A stretch of 64,000 nucleotides of DNA, taken from Corticium candelabrum (Eukaryota; Porifera; Homoscleromorpha; Homosclerophorida; Plakinidae). The stretch spans positions 3,984,068 through 4,048,067 of the forward strand of contig NC_085100.1 in NCBI RefSeq assembly GCF_963422355.1, written 5' to 3'. This document shows, one piece after another, positions 11,640 to 23,295 of this stretch (within the stretch, counting starts at the first letter, position 1; every line of letters begins with the position of its first letter). Below the pieces are notes generated by a model, which ran no database searches, was not told the DNA's origin, and was given only the letters and a program-made list of their open reading frames with translations. Made by a program: the position numbers and the translations under genes.

Positions 11640-12618
11640 CTAGTGCAACAGATTAAGTATGCGATCAGCTGCACCTAGTCTACTCAATGCCTCGTAGATG
11701 TTGAACGCTGCAACTCCATCCATCTAAAATATTAAAATACTACGTAAATACATCACAATCTTAGATAGCGTCAATCTGACCAGATGACGAAAACGCCGTT
11801 TGTTTCCTTCCGATTTCGACATTTCAACAGGTTTGCATCCTTTCGGTGGCGTAAATATCTCTCTAGACTGCAGAGCTACTGCTCCGTATTCAAACGAGTA
11901 GGAGGCATGAAGTACCTCAGAGTCCTCACCAACTGTCGTGTTGTACCCTTGAAAAACACTCCGAGACAAAGTGGGTATGCAGCTGGCAGCATCTACCAAC
12001 GCTTCCGTTCCTACTTCCCAGGTGAACTCCTCACTAGTTCCCTGCAGTTTGAACTCGAAAAGAGTAAAATTTTGATTTCCCAAAGAAACGTTTTTAAGTA
12101 TCTTAGCATCCCCTATAGAAAACAATAAGTACAAAAATTTCGATACTCATTTCCAATATTTTATGATGTAGGGCCCGTATGTTACCTGGTATGCACGGGT
12201 CGAGCTCCGGTCCTACATAATCTTGCTCCACGCAGTCGCTTGCACTCGTAAACGAATACACTTTGTTCTACGGATACAACAAATACTTAAGTGACAAGTT
12301 TAAATTAATTTATTTTATCACAGTCCTTACGGATTTGAAATCGTAGATGTCTGTGCCCCTCAGACCTCTGGGACTCTTCGAAGAGGCTAGACTAGTGTAG
12401 TTGAGGTACACTTTTTTGTCTTCAAGATCGTAAGCCAAAAACATCGAACTGATAGATGCCGTCGTCGCTTCTTGCTCGACAACGGCTTGCACGGACACTC
12501 CTTTAATTTGATAGCTGCTGAGAGTGCAGCATCCCGCTCCTGTCACCCGATGTGTTGTCAACAACAGAGCGGTTGTTGCTACGGCCACGACGACTACAGA
12601 AAAGGGAAAGACTGTCAT
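11640..12618 (-). CDS. secreted ependymin-related protein
   Basis: Four exons on the minus strand: 12618-12331, 12267-12186, 12112-11781 and 11723-11640; 786 nt, 261 residues, phases agree. Starting at MTVFPF gives a clean signal peptide (hydrophobic VVVVAVATTALLL); an in-frame upstream Met at 12675 is possible but would bury it. Ependymin-family signs are an early double Cys, the strand motif FLAYDLEDKKVYLNY, spaced cysteines in exon 2 (SDCVEQDY, LDPCIP), SCIPTL, and the closing block REIFTPPKGC that resembles the F-x-P-P-x-x-C end of ependymins. The fold binds hydrophobic ligands in the lumen or outside the cell. The last intron's donor (CTG|GTCAGA) is weak, so the final 28 codons are less certain. 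Named as family only. Confidence 0.75.
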
Positions 12619-12679
12619 CGTCGCGTCTCTTCTAGAAATGAACATGTGACGAGCACTGCCTACTTTCAATGTCACGTGA

Positions 12680-13572
12680 GTTCGTCATGTGAGATTTAGA
12701 CGTATTAATTGATGAGGTATGCATGTATATGACTGTCAGTCTAATTTTTAGTAAGCTTCTATCGGGTAACTTAAATAATAATGAACGTTTCAAATTTAAC
12801 ACAAGATGTGGAATGTTATTATTATACGTATAAATAAATTATTAGATTATCGAAATAGTATTTGGACGACTTACATACGGCTGCGCAAAATGTTCAACTC
12901 ATTAACTTTTACTAACGCTAGTTGGTTAATTGGATTACTACAACAACAGCAAAACTAACCACTAATTGTAGTATTGGCCGACTTTCTGCATGTAAAGCTG
13001 CAATCCAGTTTTGTAGCGCGCGCACCGTGGGCGTAAGTGCGAGGCAACGTGATGACATCATGGACAGTTGTTGCATGTTGAAATTATGTCACTCGTATCG
13101 AATATCAAATCGTCAGGATATCCTGGCTATTGCACATGCATACGGGTTGACGCGAGCCCTCTGCCAAGTAAATGTAAGTGTCTTGTTGTTCGTACGAGTG
13201 CTCTGCATTGCCTAACTCTGTCGAACTCTGCTTTCAGCTGGTGCTTGGGATACACTGCCGTTACTGTAGTCGTAGAGTCTTGTTTGGGTCGTTGCATTTG
13301 ACAACTAGATTTGACTGGAATTGTGGCGTGTAAGAATGTAGTATTGCAATTCATTGTTGGCATCTGGCATTGATTTTTGAGGAGATCTGATGTTTACCGT
13401 TTCCTATCTCTTTCCTTGTTGGATTGTACCGGAAACGCATGTATGGTGAAGTCAACTAAGTTTCAATGCTGTTGTTCTCATTCACTTCCGTTCCTACCGA
13501 ATTTATGTATCTAAGTAGACCAGGTGTACTTCATTTGTAATCTAAGTCTAGAATGTGTCTATGCTTGGATGT

Positions 13573-13635
<63 letters not shown>

Positions 13636-16413
13636 GATGATGTCAGAGGTGGAGCTGGGGGCAGGGGGAATTGCCTCAACTTGACAATCAACAGCTACAA
13701 AGACATTATGGAAGAGAAATATTTGAATTTCTGTGCTCCAGTTCAACAGTGTTCACCAGTCTAGATGTGTATAAGTGCTTTCTGTTTGTCTAAGAGGAGT
13801 ATTTAACTTAAGTTAAAGTTCAACATCAGAAAGCGCTTCCCGACACGAAATGCAAAAAGAGACAACGCACTCTTGGTGAGGCATGGAGAACTTCATGTAC
13901 TCCCGTGTCCTTTTATGCCCCCCCCCCCCAACTTGTGAGTCGCTCTGCCGACACTGGCAGTTATGTAATATGTATTTTGTGTACAAGTAACATTTTGACT
14001 ATTTAGTTAGTAAAAACAGTCTGATTTAGCTTTTTTCTTTTGCTTGACAGTTTGATATACTTTCCTGATAACATAGGACTATGGATCAACAACCTTTACC
14101 AGATAATCAGAGTTCTTCGAAACCATAGATTCACTCATTAGTCTTGATATATTCTTTTATATAATTCCGTCTAGAAAGTTTGGTGCATCGATCTTCGTGC
14201 ACTTTTGAGTCATCAGTCGGTAGTGCTTGCTAAACGTTTTTATCTTCTGTTGTTAGCAATTATTGCTACCAACGTCATATATTGACTGCTAGGTGATCAT
14301 GACTTGTTAAAAGACTAGTTGTGATCTTGTCTGATCTCAATATAAACTGTCACCCAATTGAGATGCTGACCAGACAGGACATTTTTGTACAGAATGAAAT
14401 ATTGTTTGGGCATTGTTTGGCTAGCCAGTTTATGCCTTAGAATATCCGAGCAAATTGTCGTAATGAGACATCAGCAAATGCTTTGACAATATCTTATCAT
14501 TTCTGGTGGACACAGTATCTAAGGCACAGAATGACAACCACTCCGCTATTGCCACATGCTTATTTCATTGTGCCGGTGTCAATAACCCACACCAAGTGTT
14601 GTTGTCACCACTCTTTAGATGGTAATTGAAACAGTGATTTTCTTACTGTCTTGTTTGTAGTACATAATCTCAGCACCACTGCAGTATACGTGTATAGATT
14701 TTTACTGTTGAAAAAAACAATATATGACAGCATGGTCTACTTCAGAAATTGTAAATGGTAAATCGAGTCAAAAACCTCGACTTGATTATTTGTAATCAAG
14801 TCAAATTACATTCTTGACTATTGTGTTTTGTCAAGAATCTTGCAGTAGCAGTTGTTATTATTTTCTACCATTCAATAGTATATTTGTGTTTTGTAGCTAC
14901 ACCCACATTCATTGGTCAGCTTTTTTTCTAAAATGTTTAATTAAACAGAACAGCATTTGTTGACAACACAAGTTGCTGATAAGAATGCAAAAATTTGGTA
15001 ATTCAAAGAGATTTTTCATGTGGTCAGATCTATTTGAGATCTTTATAATAGGGTGTAGGATCAGATGTAGGTGCTTCTTGTTGCAACTCACTTGTCTTTC
15101 ATAATCGATAGACAAGACGTTGCATGCGTACACTTGAGCAACATTCTCAGCCATCTTGTAAATTTACATGACTTCAGACTAATCACATGTTTTTAATTAA
15201 GATTTGTCCTTATTGTGAAAATAATTTTTATTGGCAAAATTTATTCTTTTGACAATAATGTTTTGTAGTTTTATTTTTATTTGTTACTTCATTACATGTT
15301 GGTTTTAGTTCTGATTTTGGTAATTTGCTTGATCACTTTAGTTTAAATGATTTTCTTTGTATCTACGCGTATCTGCTGCATGTATTTACAACTGGTTGTT
15401 TGCGAAGATACAAATAAAACTGGCCACAACTGAGCTCAGAAATTATAGCCATGTGAGGTGAATTAAGTTAACAGCATCAGTTACCTATTATTAATAACTG
15501 ACATGCAAGGTTGCAAAGAATCCATCAACAATTTTATTGGGTTCTGTAGTCCTGTTTTTGTTGTGCAACTTTACTTTCTAAGTGTAAGTTTGCTAGTCCA
15601 TTTTTCTTCTTGAGTATGGAGTCCATCTGTTGAAAACTTGTTTCAACTAGAGCTGATGAGAGCCGAAGAAATCAGCATAGGGACAAATTGTCAATTGCTA
15701 CAGGTCGTAGAAATGCATAGATCATTAGCCCTACTGGAACTGCACAGTGTTCTCTAACTTGGGATGACTATACTGAGATCTTCTAGGCCTGCCACTGTAT
15801 GCGGTGGCTGAACCTGATGACATCTCACAACGGATTTAGCAAGTTGATGCCACATGGTTCTAGAGTTTATGATCCACTTAAAAATTCATAATAATTTAAT
15901 TTGAAGGCTGTCAGTGCACTACAGGTTGTCGTTAAGTTAGTAACGTGGATGCAAACGAAATAGAAAGAAGACAATCTAATACTCTGAAAGATCTGCGATA
16001 GGAAACTGTCCACAAGCCACAGTATTAGAGTACTGATTATGTAGGTTTTTCACCTTCTTGTCAGGTCCATAAGCTTGCACAAGAACAAAAGGAGCACTTG
16101 CTATAAATTCTGTTGCTTTGTTTCACCGGAAACTAACTGCAAAGACCTAAAATTCGTAATACCAAAACGAAGACACTTCAGTTCTAGTTTTAATTCTAAA
16201 TTTTTGACCTGCACTGGGCATCTGACTGGGATGTCATCTAATGTGTTACATGAATTTGAAGTAGACCATATACATAGCGCGTGTCTCTCCGCGTGAGCCC
16301 ACTGGCATACACCATCATGCACTATCACCTAAATGATTTTAGTGTTGCATTTGTTTCTAACTCGTTTTATTTGTTTTTATAGACGATTTGTATTGCTATT
16401 TGTTCACCTACAA
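12680..16413. other. 3.7 kb without a convincing gene; probable ZSWIM8 5' region
   Basis: Contains a (GT)n tract at 13573-13633 and a run of C at about 13919. A possible small exon lies on the minus strand at 15154-15092: it opens with MAENVAQVYACN and has a GTGAGT donor, but I found no following exon. The right end may hold the untranslated first exon of the ZSWIM8 gene; an acceptor-like TTTTTATAG lies just before 16383. Nothing else is supported. Confidence 0.4.
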
Positions 16414-19400
16414 ATGTTTTCCGATGAAGAGTCTGTATCGAGTTGTTTCAGCCACTCAGACAGCGCAGACGAGCCACTCAGTGACAACGACTATGCATAC
16501 GGTGAAGGAAAATTAAAAGACACACTATCGCCCCTACATTTATCTGACGAAGAACCACCACCTAAACGAGCGAAGTTTTTAGAAACTAATGGAATTTCAG
16601 TTCCAACCCTATTAAGCCTGTCAGTGCAGTGCATCGCCGCTCATCTTCCCTTTGAAGTCGTCGAACGTTTTCATTACTGGGTGAAGCCGGTGCCTTCAAG
16701 CTTGCAGCTGGCCATCATGAAGAACGCATTTCCTCGCGACGAAACGTGCGTCTACACGTCTGTCTTCCTGTCGCACAGGGAAAGCTCGTTCGAACGGTGT
16801 TGTGAAGAGGTCGAGAGCCAAGCTAACGACGACAGCCTCGTGGTCAGGGACGCCATTCAGACTGGTAATTATCCAATTCAGTCATTTCATTTGGCAGGGT
16901 CGTAATTTTTTCGTTTGATGGTTGTGGCTGTTGTTTAGGATTTACAGTAACGGCGTCGATATTTCATCGACGGGTAGTTAAGCGGGAGAAACTTAAGAAG
17001 GCGTTAGTTGTTCTTCATTTTGACCGCCAGCGCATTATCTTGGCCACGTGCTCTGTTCATCGTCGACGTCGTCTGTGGTGCTGTCACGTTGTGCGGATCG
17101 TCTTTGCGAGGATGCGGCGTCCGTGGATGTTTCGGTATCGATTGCCGATGTCTTATTGCCTCGAGCAGCTCGATTTGCCACAGCACAAGCAGCTGATACA
17201 CAGGATGCTGTCGGACCAACCGCTTGAGTTTCTGTCTAAAGCTCAGAAGATTCTCGACAATCTCGTTGAGGAAGACAGACCGTTTCTATCGTCTAACACT
17301 ATTCCGGACTCTACTGCCGGTGCGGGTATTACGGAGGAAGGAGTGTGGCATGTCGATGAGACGTCGCTTAGAAGGGTCGTGAAAGATTACGCAGGACTCC
17401 GTGGACTGTCGGTTATCGGTCGAATGTGCGCTCTCCACGACATCAGGTTGATATCACCTTCTTTGAGTGAGTGGGGTGGAAAGCTGGCGTCACTGCCAGA
17501 CAAGGGACGAGCTATAGAGCACGGTTTGCGTATTTGTAGTTTTCTACACTCGCATTTGATGATCGAGTTGTCCTTTTTTTAGATGAGATTGGAGAAACGT
17601 GCTGGAGCTGGATGTCCGAAGTGGACATACATTTTCAGATGGTTCGTCGATTGCTGAGAAAAGGAGAGGAGCTAGCTGTCAGAGTTCTCTCTGTGTTCAC
17701 GCAACAGTGGTTGTATATGCTCGAATCGATGGTGACGAAGCAGACGGACGGTGTGACAGTTGTCAACAGCAACTACGCACGCAACATATCGCTGTTTACC
17801 TGCACACTGTAAGGGAAGACATTAACCGCATATCGTCCTTTTGACCACCGGTTTTCTTGTTGGTTGGTTGGTTGTGGTTATTATCAGTTTATTTACCATT
17901 TCTCAACGGTGGCAGGACGCACACGCACACATGCACACACACGAAATTTGTTGATTTCAGTTTGATTGCTAGTTCTTGTCTCATTGCTGTGCATGTTTAT
18001 TGCAGTCAGACATGCTTTGCGTGTCGCCTGATATCCTACTGGCGCCTGGCAGCCATGAATCCTCACTACAGTACGGACATCATCAACAGGATGAGGAAGA
18101 AGCACAAACATTGGGCATCCCGACTCGACCGCATTGTGGCTGCTGGCACACAAGACTGTCGTTCACAGGGATCCGTTTGCATACAAAAACGAGCTCAAGT
18201 TCACGTCATTCGCAGCTTTGAAGGCTGGAACGGATTTCGACACATTTACGCGTGGACCTCGACTACAACAAAAGGTGGTATTGATGACATCATTAAGTCG
18301 GGTTCCTCATCCAAGTTTTGGTGTCAAATTTCTAACACTGATGATACGGATGCGGGGAAAAAGCTGGCGACAGTGGCTTGCATTGTGCGCGGCTTCAAGT
18401 TTTATGGCTATGCTGAGCAATCGCTGGACCTGGCACTGCAGGCTTTTCAGTCTGTGTTTTCTCTCAATTTGGTGCATCCTGGTACCAAGCGTAGATCAAA
18501 GCGAGTTAAACGGAGAAACGCGTTGGCTGATATTACGGATCAAATGTGGGGGATGTCGAGCATTTCTCTCAGCTGGTCGCTTGGAGTCATTTTGGAAGAG
18601 ATGTGTATGCAGGATGATGCGTGGAAGAGGTTTCCCGATGTGAGCAATGTGATTGCTTTGAGGTCGTTGGATCAGCCTGCAGCCACAAGTCAAGGGACGA
18701 TTGTCTTTCCGCTGCCTCTCTATCTCTGTGTGTATTTCTGCACGGTGTGCGATGAACATGTGGATCATTTCTATGCCTCGGCAACGGCGGTATGTTGTGG
18801 TGTAGTGTGGTGTTTTGTTTTGTTGTTGCGTTGTTGTTTTGTGTTGTGTTGTCTTGTGTTGTTGTGTTGTGTTGGGTTGTGTTGTTTTGTGTTGTCTTGT
18901 GTTGTTACGTTGTGTCGTGTTGTCTTGTGGTGTTTTGTTGGGTTGTGTTGTCTTGTGGTGTTTTGTTGGGTTGTGTTGTTATGTTGTGTTGTGTTGCCTT
19001 GTGTTGTGTTGTGTCATGGTTGTCTTGTCTTGTGGTGTGTTGCCTTGTGGTGTTCTGTTGTGTTGGGTTGTCTTGTGTTGTGTCGTCTTGTGGTGTTTTG
19101 CTGTGTTGGGTTGTCTTGTGTTGTTGTGTTGTGTTGCCTTGTATTGTGTTGTGTTGTGTTGTCTTGTGGTGTTTTGTTGTGTTGGGTTGGGTTGTCTTGT
19201 GTTGTGTTGTTGTGTTGTGTTGCCTTGTGTTGTGTTGTGTTGGGTTGTTTTGTGTTGTTATGTTGTCTTGTGTTGTTTTATTGTGTTGTGTTGGGTTGTC
19301 TTGTGTTGTTGTATTGTGTTGTGTTGTTTTGTTGTGTTGTTCTGTTGTTTGTGCTGTTGTGTTGTGTTGTTGACTTGGGTTGTGTTTGAGTCGGACAACA

Positions 19401-19949
19401 ACGTCCTTTCACCACTCTTTATAACTGTAGAATAAACTGGAACTGCAATTGATCCGTTTCGGGTCAAGTCTTTAGGAGAGAGACAGTCGTTTGTTTCAGA
19501 GCGGTTTACACCGCCTTTCTTTTCCTTTTAAAACGCTTTTAGAAACGTTTACACTGCAGCTAATGATTGTGGTGGTTAGTTCTAAAGCTGGTCGCATGCA
19601 TCATCGAGAGCACTAACTGTTAGTCCAACAAGGGAGAAACGCACGTGCCAGGCAGACGCTAGTAAGCATAAACCAACGTTTGCTTTTGACAGTATAAGGT
19701 ATGTTTGTTTCAACATGGAGGCAGCTATATTTTTTAGACACTTTAGACAGAAGAAGACGGATTTTGAAACTAAGTATAGTAATACAGTAGATGTGCTGCG
19801 GTATATGTATACAGCACCACAGCTATACATGCAAGGCACTTTTCCTACTGCAGTTGACTATGTTAGATACCGTGTTTTCCTACACAACACTTTCTTTGCG
19901 TACACGTACGTAAATGTCGGATCTGTGTAAGCAAACTCTTTTGTATCCA

Positions 19950-20017
<68 letters not shown>

Positions 20018-21437
20018 AAAAACAATTAACCAGCTCAGGCAAAGTGGAAGTTGCCTAGAAAAACCCTAGTTATAGCTCTACTATATGCGCAGTCTGTCAG
20101 AAATCAAGCCGTCCTAACCCGAGCATTACGTGAGTATGTACAGGGTACTGCTAACGCACGCCAGTCACCATGTGTTCTCATAAAGGTACCACACTGCACC
20201 GCACTGACAGCAATTATATAACGACGGTATAGCATTGTAATAGTAGGTGGTAGCTGGCGTCTTTGTATCCTAAATTCATTGATGCATGTGTGTTTGTTAG
20301 GTGTCCAGTGCGAACGAAATTATCGACTGCATTCTCCATCAATCCGAAGACATCGCCGGTCTCGTCAAGCATCTCTGCGAAGCCGGTCACTTTCTCTCAA
20401 CGAGCATTCCATCCAAAAACTTCAATTTTGCTCGCTACAGTCGCATGCTCCTGCAAGCCTCCCTACACGATCTCACCACCAGCCCTTCACTACAAAACAT
20501 GCTGACAACCGGAATCACCCAACAAGCCACAGCCGTTGCCACACACATCAGTGGGCAAGGATCCGACAACGAGTTCTATTACGTTGTGACACAATTCGGC
20601 TCTCTACTCTACGAGCTGTTGAATCATTGCAAAGAGAACGAGGCATTCGCTGCATCGATAATAAGACAAGCATTGGAACCGATCAAAAATTGCATCTGCG
20701 AACACACAGAAAATTTCAATTCCATCTTGGTGGCATCGACTGTTGCAGCTTCTCTTGGAGATCAAACTGTGTTGTACAGGAGGCTGGTCGACTTTTTGAT
20801 GGACGTTATGGATGTTGCTAGTTTGGCTTGTGGATTTGCTGGGCAATGTAAGCGTTGGCTGAAGAGTCGATGGGAACACTTGAACTTGGGCTTGACTCGG
20901 TTTGATGACGCATTGAGGACATCGAGGCTGGTGTATGATGTGCACAGCACTCTCAAGTATGGAGTATTATTGCATATCAAGTTGCTCTCTCTGACTAAAA
21001 CGTTGGAATATGTACGACACCAACAGCTGAGGTTTGAGTGTGCATGCAGTGTGTGGTGCAATGGTTGAATGTGTGTTTCTGTGTGGGTGTATTGCAGTAT
21101 AATGCCCAAGCTGTTGAGGTCGATTGGAACTGGAGCAGTAGTCAAGATGTTGTGGTCTGCTGGATGGGAGGAATGCCTTTCACCGTTAGAGTTGTTGTAT
21201 CACGTCGTGCTTCTCGACGACTTTGTTTCATCTTGCCAGAAGGTTTAGAATGCTTTCATCGTGTCTTGGATGGTTGAGTTAAATGTGGGATAAACTCTGT
21301 GGTAGCCATTGTTTGTACCATTCTCTCAGTCAATGGCTCAAGCTCTCTGTTCACTGTTGACTGAAGCTGCCTGTGCGATAATGTGCCCGGTTGTCAATCA
21401 ACTATTTTTCGATGTCATCGAGTAAACTTGTCGTAAC

Positions 21438-21511
<74 letters not shown>

Positions 21512-22181
21512 ACTCCAATCAGTAACACAGTATGCAATCTTGCTCTCAGTCACTGTGTTTCATCTAGGAAACTAGGTTATGGCATTAAGCATAGACTTGT
21601 GAAAGCCAATGCTTCACTTTGCGAACGCCGTGTACCTGAAGTGCCATACTATTATCTATTCCACATGGCAAGGTCACAATATGCGACACTGCAGGAGTGT
21701 CTAGGCTTGGCGGTGGCTGCGTATCAACGGTTGTGGGCTTATTGTCTTGCTGGTTGCAATCTTACAGATCTGCTGTCAGACCAACGTCTGGACTCTTCTC
21801 TATTGTCAGATATTCACAACCTTGCTTCCCTTTCCTTTTCGTGTGGAAAACTAGTTCAGTCTGCAAAGTCTATTGTTGATCCTGTTTTGCAACTCGTGAT
21901 GGATGCTTGGGTTGACCCATTCATTACATTCAATGTTCTGGCTGAGGTGATTTTATGCCTATGCAGAGTGATTGTCTTGTTTGCGCATGTTGTTTGTCTT
22001 TGTTTCATTTATAGATTGCTCGAGTTCATGATCTCCCTGACCAATATCTTGCCGACAATTGTAGTATTACTTCTCCGGGATGTTGGAATGAACCCGTCGA
22101 CTGTCTACAGAGTCTAATGAAGGAAATTCCTCAATGTTCGGAAGTTTTGGAAAGGTAACTTCAAGCTTACACGAACGTATA

Positions 22182-22270
<89 letters not shown>

Positions 22271-23295
22271 AACAACACAACACCAAACAATACATATAAC
22301 ATGCAGACGCAGGGTTGCCACGTCTACAAATAAATTCGTAGCCTACAAACTTTTAGGGTTATACTGCTTACCAATAGATGGATAATTGAACAAGTCGCAG
22401 CTGGCTCACAAACATTATGGTGGCCAGTTTCAGTTTTGATTTCGCATTCTACATTTCAGTCATTTTGTATTGCGACCATTTTGCATTGGAGTCATTTCCC
22501 GTCTATAACTTAGTCGGTTAGAGCACCATGTTGATAATTTATTCTGTGATGCCATAGTGCAGAGGTCACACATCCATGTTTTTACCTTTTAATTAACATT
22601 TAGCTTCTATTCAGTTATGCATTTAAGACTGCTGTAGGGTTGTTTTGAGAAGAGGAGGCGACACACGTAGGATTTTGGCTGTTGCCAGTAGAAATACAAT
22701 ACAAGGGGGCGTAGTCCTAACACAACACTGGAAAGTGGGTGTGTCACTGTTACTCCTATTCGCCTACCGATTTTCGACGAAATGTGTGGCAACCCTGCAG
22801 ACACGAGCAAAGCACATAACATCAAATAAACAATTGCAAAATGCATCAGTGTTCTAATGGCTTACATGTGCATCTATTGTAAAACACTAATTTCTCTCAA
22901 TTTGTAGATGCAAGAGAGAGTTTATTTCCCTACTAACCGGCGATCGGTCGGTGCACAACCTAATGGCTTCAGACGATATAAACAAAGAAATATTCCGGGA
23001 GCAGCCCATGCCAAGTGATATGATATGTCTCGACATCATCCTCCAGATTTCTACCGATCCAGACTTTTCAATTCCCAACATATTGGAACTGTGCAAGAAG
23101 GCCTGGCTTGAGCACGGTAGCGACTTAGTGGATGAATACAAAAAGAGAAAGGAACATCCTGATTATAATGAGATCACAAGATTAAAGAGGGATGCGAGAC
23201 ACTTTTATTACCGGAGGATATTGCAAGTCGATTTTCTTCAATCGTGGCAGCTGCCCGTTGCTGACGTCCTTTCCTCTCAAGATTCTCATCATTGA
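16414..23295 (+). CDS. ZSWIM8: ZSWIM8-like cullin-RING ubiquitin ligase substrate receptor
   Basis: Ten exons: 16414-16864, 16939-17523, 17583-17808, 18006-18789, 20301-20956, 21098-21242, 21330-21421, 21568-21946, 22015-22154 and 22908-23295; 3846 nt, 1281 residues (human ZSWIM8 is about 1,840). After an acidic serine-rich start comes a BC-box-like segment and HLPFEVVERF (human HIPFEVVEKV). The SWIM region reads ATCSVH...LWCCHVV, and DSTAGAG...WHVDETSL matches the block after the finger. The end (DYNEITRLKRDARHF) resembles the human C-terminus. ZSWIM8 in animals recruits Argonaute for target-directed microRNA decay; that role here is inference. Oddities: the finger lacks its second Cys. The exon 5 donor is ambiguous (20957 chosen on phase). 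Confidence 0.8.
18790..19378 (+). repeat. GT-only pentanucleotide array in ZSWIM8 intron 4
   Basis: About 590 bp of variable TTGTG/TTGTC units starting at the exon 4 donor. The sense strand is almost pure G and T, so intron RNA would be a long G/U tract. The exon 4 frame stays open through the whole array to 19389, because the array lacks stop codons. Confidence 0.9.
19952..20015. repeat. (GT)n microsatellite, ZSWIM8 intron 4
   Basis: Uninterrupted GT run in the same intron as the pentanucleotide array. Confidence 0.95.
21439..21510. repeat. (GT)n microsatellite, ZSWIM8 intron 7
   Basis: GT run about 17 bases after the exon 7 donor (GA|GTAAAC). Confidence 0.95.
22184..22265. repeat. (CA)n microsatellite, ZSWIM8 intron 9
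   Basis: CA run about 30 bases after the exon 9 donor. A degenerate tRNA-like A box (TTAGTCGGTTAGAGCACC) follows at about 22510. Confidence 0.95.

Noticed and set aside
17857-19389. 510-codon open frame ending in Val/Leu/Cys repeats
   Set aside because: Only 18006-18789 is exon 4 of ZSWIM8; the rest is intron made of a stop-free GT pentanucleotide array.
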